Source of the DNA: Eukaryota sp. TZLM1-RC
Lineage: Eukaryota; Metamonada: BaSk clade
Direction: 5' to 3'
DNA length: 64,000 nucleotides
NCBI GenBank assembly: GCA_040285825.1
Contig: JAUPSS010000003.1
Coordinates: 372,001 to 436,000 of the forward strand
Below the pieces are notes generated by a model. The model ran no database searches. It was not told the DNA's origin and saw only the letters and a list, made by a program, of their open reading frames with translations. Both the position numbers and the translations under genes were made by a program. Of the stretch, positions 1-10,443 are shown piece after piece (within the stretch, counting starts at the first letter, position 1; each line of letters opens with the position of its first letter).

Positions 1-1151
1 CGGAAAGAACCAGCAGTCCAACCACAAAGATTGCTGTGGTTGGGATCAATGGCTACAAAAAACAAATTTTCATCAGGATCTCTGTAATTGGGCTGTTGTT
101 CCACTGGTAACCGCGGTCTTCTCTGTGGATTTGCTGTTCTATGGAGATTGGATTTTCGTTTCCTTTCAGAGTTATGAAGATCATATTTTCCAGAGGCTCG
201 CCTGGGCTCAAATTCCGCTTTACTTGGCCTAACATAAGTTTTTCTTTCCTTCTGGGTAAAAGTAAACCGCAAGGAATCACCATTTGAAAAATGGTATATT
301 TAATAAATTTGGATTTATTAAAAAGCCGATAAGGGTTGTTAAGAAGCTCTTTATGTGCATTTAGTTTTGTGAAATAAGCTTCTGCTTCTTTAGTCAAGCT
401 GCAAAAGCATGGAGACCAACTGGACAGTGGAGAGAGAGTGCCTTTTCATCACATCAGATTGAACGATTGTTGCAGCAGACTCCATATTGATGGGAAACCG
501 TTCGTTTCTTATTGAATTTTCGAACAAATTTTGACCGCCACCAATATAGGCGTTGGCTGTCATATTGAGCCAATGGACCAAGATATGCTGGTGTATTTCT
601 TGATACCATAGTAAAATTGACTCATATGGCTGAATCCCTTGAAGTACACAGTCGGCGTATTTCTTTTGCCAGGGGCAATTTAGAAATTGAGCACAGCTTT
701 TGAAAAAATTGCGTTTCCAGACGACAGGGCCGTCAGCAAGCAACTGACAAAAGGCTTCTCGCAGTTGGATGGCTCGACTGCCAAGAAGAGTGGAAAGACA
801 CCAAAATCTACCACCGTCGGCTGAGGTGGTTTCATTCAGCGGTCGCCAGGGCCAAAAGTGCTGAACAAGGTGTTGTAGCGCTTGGTAAACCAAAGGATGG
901 TTTTCAAATGGCCTCCTTTGTTTAGGTTCACTTTGGCAAACAAAGTCGAAACAGAGGCTCCAGAACTGGCTTTGAGTAAGCCACATAGAGTGTTCTGGGT
1001 ATTGGAGCACAAAGAGTCGTGCTAGGTGAGTAGCATGAGCTCCAATACTAGCAAGAACTTGGAACTGGCGTTCCATTGCTTCTTGTGCCTCTGAGTCGAA
1101 GAACTGGTTGACAGACGCTCCCACAGTTGTAGTTTGTAGAACGTTATCCAT
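1..1151 (-). CDS. Fanzor-like (TnpB-type RuvC) protein, N-terminal part, runs off left edge
   Basis: Proposed spliced gene with exons 1151-421, 398-234 and 201-1, giving about 365 residues before the window ends. The first ~300 residues form a helical domain with FWSLC-DFV and DGPV-W--NFF-SC motifs. The last ~20 residues contain DPNHSNLCGW, read as the RuvC-I Asp motif. The same order (this N-domain, then DPKHNNLKGW, then RuvC-II and RuvC-III) occurs in the relic at 28,677-30,458, so the two are homologous. Frame changes at 398/421 and 201/234 are both closed by GT...AG introns of 22 and 32 nt. The second splice restores alignment with the other copy (MRASGK against ARAAGV). The ATG at 1151 is the first in frame; the open frame extends upstream without ATG. 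Fanzors are eukaryotic RNA-guided DNA nucleases, but function here is inferred from motifs only. The catalytic C-terminal half lies outside the window. Alternative: another RuvC-fold transposase. Confidence 0.55.
202..233 (-). other. candidate 32-nt intron
   Basis: On the minus strand it begins GTTAGG and ends CCCAG. Removing it moves the reading frame so that the protein runs without a stop into the DPNHSNL motif and aligns with the paralogue at 29.4 kb. The 5' site is weaker than those of the other short introns. Confidence 0.45.
399..420 (-). other. candidate 22-nt intron
   Basis: Begins GTTGGT and ends TTGCAG, the same 3' end as the Rpn1 intron. Removal joins two long open frames in phase (CA|C, then TTG ACT AAA). 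At 22 nt it would be the shortest intron here. A plain frameshift is the alternative. Confidence 0.4.
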
Positions 1152-1499
1152 GGCAGTCAACACAGAACGGAAACAGTCAGAAATGATTGAAAATTTATTT
1201 CCTAAAATTGAAAATTTGTTGAAGTCAATCAATCTTATAGTTGTCAATTCAAAGTAAAGTTAGTTACAAGTGTTTATTAATGATACATATCGTTCAAGAT
1301 TACTTTCCGAATATTTTCCTTTCTTCAGACAAGAACTACATGTTACAAAAATTGGTGAGTGGAGTTTGGTTGGGTTGCCATCATTCCCCAGATTCGTAAT
1401 TAAATTCATTTCATCACTTACAACATTTCATCACTTACTCTACTACGAACCTTCTCCCTACAAATAACACTATGGTCATGACAGCACAGATCTCAATTT

Positions 1500-1829
1500 A
1501 TGTCGGCCGTTGGGTCGGAGATCTTCAAACACAAGTACTACTATAGATTACATCACACTGGTAAAAGCAGGGAAGAGAAAAAATCATTGCTTGCAGCTAC
1601 TACCACTCTCTATGTCGAAAATCTTTCTTTTTACACATCAGAGGAGCAGATTCATGCTCTTTTCTCTCGTGCTGGTCGTGTCAAACGTATCATTATGGGA
1701 TTCAACAAGAAATCACTCAAACCATGCGGTTTTTGCTTCGTTGAATACTTTACCCGTGCATCGACTGAGATTGCCATGAGGTATATCAACAGAACAATAC
1801 TAGATGAAAGGGAAATCCTGATTGTTTGA
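1500..1829 (+). pseudogene. CBP20-like nuclear cap-binding protein subunit 2, C-terminally truncated
   Basis: The 109-residue frame is one RRM closely like CBP20 (NCBP2), the small subunit of the nuclear cap-binding complex. It has the YR-x2-H-x2-G N-terminal stretch, RNP2 [31 protein letters not shown], and RNP1 CGFCFVEYF followed by AMRYIN. In the family, the RRM is followed by a conserved RTDWDxGF segment and a glycine/arginine-rich tail that close over the cap. Here the frame stops right after LDEREI, and neither the other frames nor a short GT-AG intron recovers that segment. It is either a decaying copy or a gene whose last exon is not visible. Assignment to CBP20 is firm; functionality is doubtful. 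Confidence 0.7.
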
Positions 1830-2009
1830 TGATTCTGACACAATGCAGCTTTAAGACTTTCACCTGTGTGGTAACCAGTCAAAATAATGAACAAATTTCA
1901 ATTTTCTCACTTCTACTTCAATCAGTCACAATGATGTCATAACATCATCTCCATTCATACTGTAATATGTCACAGACCACATGTTTAAGGTGTGTATATT
2001 TTTTTTAAT

Positions 2010-2170
2010 TTTTTATTAAAAACCTATAAATCAACATCTAAAAAAATCCATCTCTTCCAAAACAAAAACGTTAGCTCCAACGGTCTCATAGTCGGATCCA
2101 AATGAAAGCAAAGCATCAGAATTGATGCGGCGAGCAGAAAGAGACATAACACAAGATTGGGCAATGGGTT
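2010..2170 (-). mobile_element. 3' tail of gamma-type non-LTR retrotransposon
   Basis: The stretch matches the 3' end of the element at 18,244 (shared blocks such as ATCAACATCTAAA and GAAAGCAAAGCATCAGA), in the same orientation and heavily truncated at its 5' side. Only the last codons and 3' UTR remain. Confidence 0.6.
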
Positions 2171-2349
2171 TATATCCACAATAGCATATTGTTTGGGGCA
2201 GATTGTTTGGGGGAGTTTTGGGGAAAACTGAAATTGGGAATGTTTGGGGGAATTGTATTCAACATAAAAATCAACCAAACTACAAGGTTTTTGAAAAAAA
2301 TACAATTTGAATAAATCTCAGGGCATCACGATCACAAGATAGTTGAAGC

Positions 2350-2710
2350 AGCAACATCACAATACGTGTAGAGATACGCAATACATGAGATAACACATAT
2401 CTACGAGATCTCCAAAATGGTTCAGCTCTCTTGTTAATGAGTTACTCGTTTTCGGTGATCGCTGGTTCCTGGATGCTGCGATGTCCTTCAACCACAGTGT
2501 TTGACTTTAGGGGTAAACAAACTTAGCATTGTTCACACCTCCATCCTCTTTCGTATGTCTTTCTATTGAATGCCTTACAACAATTGACTTTGGCAGAGAC
2601 CATGTACTCTTCTCCAACTTTCACGTTTTGAAAGTGTTTTTGGATTTCTTCCAACAATCTTTTTCTTGGGGCTTTTGCAGTTTGGTGAGAAGGAGCGATG
2701 CCATTATCTT
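2350..2710 (-). pseudogene. Fanzor-like relic, RuvC-II to RuvC-III (lineage I)
   Basis: Minus-strand translation gives APSHQTAKAPRKRL, then GEEYMVSAKVNCCKAF and, after a stop, KDIAASRNQ. These align in order with PSHQRVKTPRKHF, GDEYYTSSKVNCCKVF and KDISASRNQ of the relic at 28.7-29.3 kb. The Glu of RuvC-II and Asp of RuvC-III are kept. It begins exactly where the tail of the beta retrotransposon fragment ends (about 2,710), so that insertion probably cut the gene. Confidence 0.55.
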
Positions 2711-3490
2711 TTCTTTACTGCAAATATTTTTATTTTCGATGCTAACAAAACATTAAAAAAACTAGAACTCATTATCCTCAATACCCGCATCAACATCATC
2801 AAATCTCTTAAGTGCGTGATTTTCATTCTCTATTCCTAATTGTAACAGTGCTTTGGTCAGAATTTCTGGAATTGCTTTAAGAATTCTGAAAACAATTCTA
2901 TTGTGCCAGAAATTGAAGTTCAATTGTTTTCCTGCCCTTTCTTTTATTAAACTTCTGAAACCTTCGAGAAATTTAATGCCAGATAATCCAATGTTACCAA
3001 AAAGAGAAACAGCAAATGGAACCAGCTTGTAATTTACATGCTCAACACGTCCTAGCTGAGATAAGGGTTCATTGTATTTTTTTGATTTTGCTCTTTTCAG
3101 CAAAGCAGAGTGGAGTTTCGTCTTTAGTGGCAAAATCAATTGCTGAATCCTTACAAACATCAATAGTGACAACATCAACAACTGTGATCACACCATCAGA
3201 CCTAGGGGTAATCAAATTAGCGCGGCGTTTCCCAAAAATATTTTCGTCTTCATTTTCAGGGGACAACCTATACACAAGTGGTTCAACAAAAGCTTCAGAG
3301 TGATTACTTTTGCACATAGCGTATAGTTGGTCTGTAACAACATTGTGAACAACACAGCGATATGTAATCTTAAATTTGCATTTAAATAATTGATTCAGAT
3401 TGATAAGCTGACCAAAACGACAAATCAAATCATGTGGCACACTCCATGGCCACAGAAAACACCTCATCCTAAGGGCAGTTGTCCATTGAT
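2711..3490 (-). pseudogene. Non-LTR retrotransposon C-terminal fragment (beta type, RLE domain)
   Basis: Two overlapping minus frames (3,467-3,069 and 3,181-2,762) together encode the end of a non-LTR pol. They show MRCFLWPW, a degenerate knuckle, the MCKS-EAFVEPL segment, an RLE-like RRANLITP...VVDVV motif (PD-(D/E)xK style, first Asp lost to Asn) and the conserved tail FWHNRIVFRILKAIPEI...EDNEF. A frameshift separates the halves. The 5' side is truncated at about 3,490. Confidence 0.65.
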
Positions 3491-3690
3491 GCTTCGTTTC
3501 AGTGCTACGTACAACAATTCAATGATTTTACCAGGAAGTCTAAATAAAATTGGTGTTATTGCTATTGAAGTGCAAAGAGCACCTAAGCTTGTACTTTGCA
3601 GAAGATGAGTAACTTTTTAGTTTATTTTTTTTAAAAAATATATGAATTTGTTTCAAGCATAAAAAATGTGTTAAGGATTCATCAAATTAT

Positions 3691-4982
3691 GTGATTATAG
3701 GACGTATGTATGAAAAGTTGCAATCAATATACCACATTAGATATTCCGGGGGACAAATTCATAATAGAGTGCATATTATTTTCCCAGTTCCAATTCTGAA
3801 CCCAAAGTTGATGGTATTGAATCTCAAAAAAAATTATACTCAATTGATGCTATTTGTCATTTGGTTTTGTTTTTAGGAAATAATGATGAAGTTACCAAAG
3901 AATTGTTTGAAAAGTTGAACTCAATTTCCGTAAAAATTGACCAAATGATGAAATTGGATATACAAAAACATATCAAATTTATCTTTACAGCATTATGTTT
4001 TAGTTCCAACTTTAATCATATACTTCGATCTACAAATCCTCTTTTCAATAGGCTTTTGGCCCAGAAGTTTGATGAATTACGTGCAAAAGTCTTGTCACAA
4101 TTATTGGGATGTAAACTGTTCCAAATTCCTGATCATGTTTATCTTAGTCCACATTATGGCGGTTTAGGTTGGACGAAGGCTTCTATTCTTACTTCATGTG
4201 CTTGTAGGGCTGGATGTAGAAATGCAATTTTTGAGTTTTGTGAAAGATTTGCCAATTGGGAAGATTTATTGATGCCAACGCAAAGTTCTACTGTTTCTGC
4301 ATTAATTGATGATATTTCAAAAATTGAAATAGAAAAATGGAGTCGATGCTTTCCCCAATCATTCAATGGTAATATTCAGGAAAAGAATTTTTTAAATTTA
4401 AAATACATTCTTCAAACATTACAGAAACGATTGACTGGTATGTATGAAAATGATCTTAATAATAATATATGCAGCTCGGTTGTTTTAAATCAAGGTCTTC
4501 ACTCATTGTTATTGGAAAAGGGTGTTAATTTGGGTTCTGATGACAGAGGTGATGTATACTGTGATTGGATTGAGAACTCTGGAGTTGTTGTTGACTTTCT
4601 CTTCTGTAATGTTGCAAATGACACTTTGGTTCAAAGAAAACTTAATCCTGTAAGTGCTCTTGAATTCAAAGCCAAAGAAATACATAGAAAATATGACAAA
4701 GATATCGAAGAAGTTAATGCTGATAAAAATAGACCACTGGTTTTCATGACTTTCCCATTTTCTATAAACAGAAGACTATCAGTAGAAACAAAAACTTTTT
4801 TGGATGACTTCCAAAAAATGGTTCAAGAAAAAACAATGAAAAGATTTGATATCTTTTTATGGCGCCCTCGTGTTCAATTTACCATTATTAATAGATTACC
4901 TCGTTTTTTCAATCGAATTAGAGAAGTTTTAGCTAGACAGCAAGCAGATCAAGATTTTGTAGAAGAAATCTTGGTTCCATGA
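3691..4982 (+). CDS. Non-LTR retrotransposon C-terminal fragment (alpha type) with internal deletion
   Basis: The main open frame is 3,861-4,982 (373 residues); weaker homology to the region after the RT palm (ILNPKLMVLN) starts near 3,780. It contains the RT-thumb-like segment (HILRSTNPLFNRLLAQKFDELR, GGLGWTKASIL) and then an RLE-type endonuclease region: SDDRGDVYCDW, VVVDFLFCN, HRKYDKDIEE. Compared with the copy at 15,367-16,614 it lacks about 100 residues between LLLEKGV and GSDDRGD, including the CxC...HxxxC knuckle. It is thus an in-frame deletion derivative. Head-to-head with the beta fragment to its left. Confidence 0.65.
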
Positions 4983-5709
4983 ACTTCGTCCCATTAGTTA
5001 TGATTTTATTTTGTCAAGTGTAAATTTAATGATAGTTTCTGCACATCCAATTTCATTATTTGATCAATTATTTCAGACATTTTATTCAATTTATCAAATA
5101 ATTGTCTGGATGTTTCTTTATTATTGTTATCGAACAGTGAACCTGACTAAACACATCAAATGAACATAACTTGGCTTGAATTTAACTGCCATCAACAACT
5201 GTTGAAACTGAACAATTTCAAAGTAAAACTTATTTAAGCAAGTTCAGTCGAAGACAAATTTTCTTGAATAATCTTTTAAACATAAGGTTGCTTTTTCCGC
5301 AATCGTTAGGTCGCACTTTAAATCCTACATTCAAAGTAAAGATTTGATTTCAACGGTTTTCCTCATATTAAGAATTTTTAGCAGCAACGGATTTGGAACA
5401 GATTGAACTCATCCAAATTTCATTTTTTTAGTAGAACCTATATTTTTGCAATGTGCATCATTTGAAATTACTAGATTTGCTTTTGAATTCAAAGATTTTC
5501 ATTTCAAAATTTCAACATCCGACTTTTTTTTTGAAATTATCAATTTGTTCGTCAGTTGATGGAAGATTGCTACGATTTGTTTGTAGAAACAGATTTTTGA
5601 CTTGTCGTGGCCTTCAAGGAAAAACATTCTTTCCTTTTTGGTCATCCAACATCGATATTCTCAAAATATTTTTTTTGTAAACTTTATTTTTATTGAACTA
5701 AAATTCTGT
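4983..5709. other. AT-rich spacer, no gene recognised
   Basis: The first ~50 bases are the alpha-element 3' UTR (CCCATTAGTTATGA block shared with 24.5 kb and 15.3 kb). The rest is AT-rich with homopolymer runs. Short frames near 5.45-5.68 kb resemble nothing I know. Confidence 0.5.
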
Positions 5710-6378
5710 CTAATATTCATTATCCTCCAAACAAGCATCGCAATTCCTAAACCTACTCACAGCATTTCGTTCATATTCTACACCAATAGCTAAAAGAGCT
5801 TTAGAAATCAGTGTTGGAATAGACTTGAAAATGCAAAAAACAATTATATTTAACCAGAAAGTGGAATTCATTGATGTACGAGATCTATTTTGTAAAACTT
5901 TTTTGAAATTTTCAAAAAAAGTGTATCCTGAAAGTCCAATATTGCCAAAAAGAGAAATTGCAAACAGTACAACCTGATATTTCACATATTCGACTCTACC
6001 TAATTGTGCTAATGGTTCTTCATATTTTTTTTATTTTTTTTCGGTGTTAGATAGCGGCGAATCAGCGGAATACACCAAACGAGCAGCAAAATTTTTGCAG
6101 ACATCTACTCAGACAACATCCACAACGTTGAGAACACCATCGATCCCTGGAGCTACTAAATTTGCCCTTTTTTTACCAAAAGAATCATCAGTTTGATCTA
6201 AAGATAGCCTACGAGCAAACGGTTCAATAAAAGACTCTATAATGAAACTTTTGCACATAGCATATAATTGATCACGAACAGAGTCTTGAACAATTGAGCG
6301 ATAAGTTATAAAATATTTGCAGTTTAAAATATAAATCACTAAAATTTTCAAGAGTTCCAGGGAGTCGAATTTCAACAA
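5710..6378 (-). pseudogene. Non-LTR retrotransposon fragment (beta type)
   Basis: Minus frames 6,378-6,109 and 5,985-5,710 give FITYRSIVQDSVRDQLYAMCKS, the RLE-like KKRANLVAPG...LNVVDVV and the C-terminal block (FWLNIIVFCIFKSIP...CLEDNEY). It is close to the copy at 22.7-23.5 kb, but with a frame break near 6.0-6.1 kb and the 5' part missing. Confidence 0.65.
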
Positions 6379-6866
6379 TTATTTTCAACAAAAGGTACAT
6401 TTTTTATACAGTTGCGTTTGCATTTGTTCTACTTCTTTTCGGGTAATAAAAGTGAATTCTTGGTTGTTTTTAGTTAAATGAACACAATTGAGACAAGAAG
6501 ACGTGTTGATTCTCAATCTATGAACCAACTTGACCCTGATAATTCAATAATCATTCAAACCCTTTATCCTTGACAATAGTTTTAAGGTCTGGATTAAGAA
6601 AAGGTGAAGTGATTTCTTAGTTGTTCAGTGATTGTTTTGGGAAAATATAATTGAAACTGGTTTTGGGTATTTTGGGCTGTGAGTCTCATTTCTCCCATTG
6701 CTAGAGTGACGAACAGTCGCGTGAGTATTTAAAATCTATTTTACAACGTTAATAAATAAACTATGTTGAGTGCTTGTATATGAATAAGTTTGACAATTTT
6801 CAAGGAAATGAAAAAGTTTAGTTGAAATAATCAAACATTTAGACCATTCACACAAAACTTCAACTT
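6379..6866. other. Upstream region of Rpn1
   Basis: No coding frame seen. AT-rich, presumably carrying the Rpn1 promoter and short 5' UTR. No TATA or initiator motif can be assigned with confidence. Confidence 0.4.
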
Positions 6867-9134
6867 ATGACTGCAACAGAGTTACCAGATGTACCGATGG
6901 AGCCTCCAAAGGCTGACATCCGTCAACTTCTCCAAGAACATTCACAAATCGAGGCTGCTGATGTAGCTTTGGAAACCAAAGAGTTTGATCTTCTGTTCAA
7001 CAACGTCGATGACTCTTCTCTCCCTATGCTGATTCAATACATTACAACAGCAGCACAATACTTTATTCCAACAGAAACCGTTGATATCCTACGGTATGTA
7101 GCACGGGTACAGTTACGTAAAAACATGGTCGCTGATGCCCTACTTACTGCACTCTCCATCAACGACGAAGAACTAGCAAAGGAAGTCATTTCTCACGCAC
7201 AAACAGATTCCGGAACCTCGCTCCAAGTGTCTTGGATTCTTGACCGATGTGGTTGCTTCTCCCTTGTTCCCCCAAGTTCATACACACCAGACTCCATTTT
7301 CGATCTGTTCATGGACAGTGTCAAGTCTCTCGAAATGCAGGAACCCAAAGACACAGAGTCCATTTACAAGTCCCGACTCTCTGAATCAATGTACCTCTCT
7401 TCGACTCGTGCCACATCATCTACTGCTGGAAGAAGAGTGGACTCGGCTGCTGTGAATCTAGCCAACACCTATACCAACGCCTTTGTCCATGCTGGTTATG
7501 GTCAAGATTCCGTTTACACTGATACTAACGCCTATATCAACTGGACCTCTAGACAAAAAGCCAGAGGGGTGACTGCAGCAGCTGCAGGTCTTGGCTTGGT
7601 TCACTTATTCCAACCAAATGAAGGTGCTAATGTCATTGATCCTATCCTCAACAGCTCAGATCCACAAGCGATAGCTGGTGGTTTGTTGGGAATTGCTATT
7701 TGCCATTCTTCCTTCCCAGATGAAGGTGATGTGGTTGTAGCGTTATTGGAAGATGGACTTTCGGGGGAAAAAGGACCTGAATGCCAAGTAATGTCTTGTT
7801 TGGGTCTGGGAATCGCCTATGTTGGGACGAATAGAGATGATATTGCTGAAGCCCTCACTTCTGGACTTTTAAGTGGAAGTGCTGAGTTGTCATGTGTTTG
7901 CGCATTGGCTTTGGGTATGATATTTGTTGGATCTGGCAATGATGATGTTTCTCAATTGATTGTTTCCACTTTTTTTGAACGAATTGATTCTGAATCTCAC
8001 TTATGCAAGGACTCTGTTTTGGGGTTAATGATCTTAGGTCTTTCTATGGTGTTTTTAGCAAAAGAACATGAAGCATCTGAATTACTGCTGACTTTGGAGA
8101 ATGCTATTGAAGAAAATGGTGACAATGATGAAATTAAAAAGTCTAAAAAAAAGGTTATCCAATCAGCTCATATACTGGTTTCAGCAATGAGCCAAGTCAA
8201 TAATGGTAACGTCCTTGCCGTTCAGCATTTGTTATCTATCATCAGCTCCACTGCTGCTGAGTATGCCGTAGAACAAGAAAAGGAAGAGAAAGACAAGGAA
8301 AACAAAGCTAAGAAGCAATCTTTTACTGGTGTTAATCCCGCTTCTATGGCTGTCATTTGCATTGCTCTTATTGCTGGAACCGAGGATGTTGGTAATGAAA
8401 TGGCTCTTAAACTGCTTACTTCTATCAATCAATTCTCTGTGCTGGAGGCGAAACAGGCTGTTCCTGCAGCTCTGGCATTGATGTCTTGGTCAATGCCTAG
8501 AACATTTGTAACAGATTCTTTAATTAGATTGGCACATGATACGAACTCATCGGTAGCTGCTTCTGCAATATTAGCATTGGGGTTGACTGGTCAGGGTACC
8601 AATAATACCAGGATTGCTCAGAATTTGAGAAGACTTGTAGATCATTACGAGAAGGATTCGACGTTAGTTTTGGCTTGTAGAATAGCTCAAGGGCTCCTAC
8701 ACACAGGAAAAGGACTTGTTGCTGCTGTGCCTTATGTTTTTGAAGGGAAAGTGGTGTCCAAGAGGGCTTTTGCTGGTATACTACCTGGTTTGTTTGGTTC
8801 TTAGTTATTCATTGCAGTTTTAATTTCTTTGTTGGATCCACAGAATTTCTTGCTTTCAAAGTTCCATGTTTTATTGTATTGTATGGCCCCTGCGCTCAAG
8901 CCTAGAACCTTGAACACTATTGACCATGAAGGGAAGAAGCTCTTAATCTCAACCAGAGTTGGACGAGCTGTAGATACTTCTGCAATGCCTGGAAAACCTC
9001 TCAGAGTAACTGGCTTCCAAACCCATGAAACTCCCGTGGTTGTCTCAAGGGGTGACCGAGGTGATTTCGGTGATTTGTCTTGGAAACCCAGAGTTTCTGT
9101 TTTAGAAGGTGTGGTGGTTGTTGATAGACAATAG
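6867..9134 (+). CDS. RPN1: 26S proteasome regulatory subunit Rpn1 (PSMD2-like)
   Basis: Exons 6,867-8,787 and 8,818-9,134 encode 745 residues. Rpn1 is the largest base subunit of the 19S particle and docks ubiquitin receptors, shuttle factors and Ubp6. Visible: a helical segment equivalent to the family's middle region, the toroid of proteasome/cyclosome repeats (AAAAGLGLVHLF, LGIAICHS, CLGLGIAYVGT, ALALGMIFVGSGNDDV, ASAILALGLTGQGTNN), a charged KEKE-like linker at about residues 468-485, and the conserved C-terminus TRVGRAVDTSAMPGKP...VTGFQTHETPVV. Without splicing the frame stops after LPGLFGS; the intron restores PVLISLLDPQNF. About 160 N-terminal residues of animal and yeast Rpn1 are absent: translation starts at a clear ATG already inside the family alignment. 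This is a lineage-specific shortening or an unseen upstream exon. Confidence 0.92.
8788..8817 (+). other. 30-nt spliceosomal intron of Rpn1
   Basis: GTTTGT...TTGCAG, 30 nt, with an in-frame TAG inside. Removal restores an uninterrupted match to the Rpn1 family across the joint, so the intron is supported by protein homology rather than by frame alone. Confidence 0.88.
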
Positions 9135-9576
9135 TGGCTTGTAAATCATTTTTGTGGGGGCTTTATTCTTTGGGGTTTTTAGAACAAACAACTGACTAAC
9201 ACCTGTTCCAAACTGACTCATTGAACACACAACATACAATTTCAAGGAAGATCCACGGATTTCCTTCCATTTATTTATTTATTTTTATTTATTTTTATTT
9301 ATTTATTTTTATTTATTTATTTTTATTTATTTATGACAATTGTGGACCTGTTACTTGAGACAAGAGGATCCTCATCTTCATGATGATAAGTTTTATTATC
9401 AATATTATTGGAAAAACGCAAGACAAGTGGTTTGGTGATCATCAAAATCAATTTGCTCGAGACTCTAACTCGGACGAGATTCCAAGATAAATAACGGTAA
9501 CAGGTCACATAAAGATAATTCCCTGTATTTATAGATTTCTTTTAAAAAACATTAAATGGCTTTTAAACATGCGTTT
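9135..9576. other. 3' flank of Rpn1
   Basis: Noncoding, containing the ATTT microsatellite. No gene recognised. Confidence 0.4.
9267..9334. repeat. (ATTT/ATTTT)n microsatellite
   Basis: About 68 bases of alternating TTTA and TTTTA units, visible by eye, just downstream of Rpn1. Confidence 0.95.
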
Positions 9577-9712
9577 TCGTTGATTTTTGACCAAACAATT
9601 TGCCTAATCAATTGACATGTAAATGTGGTAAACCACTTTTGTTTACTCATCTTCTGAACTGTAAGCATTTAATTACAATTAGAAGTAAAGTACATAATCA
9701 TCTTGGATGAAT
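9577..9712 (+). pseudogene. Non-LTR retrotransposon knuckle fragment (gamma type)
   Basis: Plus translation reads LTCKCGKPLLFTHLLNCKHL and then RSKVHN, nearly identical to the CxC...HxxxC knuckle of the copy at 10,503-11,687. Both ends are truncated. Confidence 0.6.
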
Positions 9713-10039
9713 ATTGAAAAATCCCAAACTGACTATTTAAACATGGATTTTTTGAACGGGTAGAACGGCTCTCCAACAGAAAGATTACTGTTTTAATTTA
9801 TCCATCAGGACGGATGCTGTAAGTTGCCTCTTACACCTCATGAGAAAAAATAAGGCTGAGAAGAGTCCCTAATCCAAGACCTTATAGGAGAGCAAAGGCT
9901 CCAACATTCTCAGACATGGAATGCTCACTTGTCAGTAGTGTGGATGTTTATGGAATCGTAATGTCAATGATGTTCTTCATATGATTCGTGTTGTAGATCC
10001 GTAAGTCAAAATGCAATGAAAAAATATACATTGATTAAT

Positions 10040-10443
10040 TACAGAAACACAAAGCGTCGACGACAAATGGTGCAGACATTCCTTTCATTAATTGTGACCA
10101 ACAAGCGATTAAGTTTCTTGGATGTTGTTTTGGTAATTTGGATGAAATTTATTCCCAGTTGAACAATTTATTGGAGAACTTTGACAAGGATTCAAGTGTC
10201 ATTTCTGAATGACATATTGGAAAACATTTCAAATTTTAATTTAAGAAATTTGTTATTTCGGACATTTTACTCACTTTTTAAGAAAAACTCCGGCTTCGGT
10301 GTCTCTCAATTTTTGCAAACTTTTCAACAAACATCAGGTCAAATTCTTTTCTTCTTTACTAGAAGTTATGAATCTTTGATTCGAAATCATTTATTTTGTT
10401 CTGCAGATTTGGGTGGAATTGGCCTGTCAAATCTTCTATTTTG
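10040..10443 (+). pseudogene. Non-LTR retrotransposon RT-thumb fragment, interrupted
   Basis: Plus frames (longest 10,181-10,444) encode FLNDILENISNF...ESLIRNHLFCSADLGGIGLS, the region after the RT palm. The frame is broken at 10,443 by the oppositely oriented element 10,444-11,746 and resumes at 11,747-11,800 with the repeated 15 bases and then a LCNALF-like continuation. Confidence 0.6.

Noticed and set aside
1805-1850. 25-nt GT-AG intron at the end of the CBP20-like frame
   Set aside because: Splicing leads straight to TAA and does not recover the missing family motif.
9323-9508. 61-codon minus frame downstream of Rpn1
   Set aside because: Adjacent to a microsatellite, no conserved features; composition as expected by chance.
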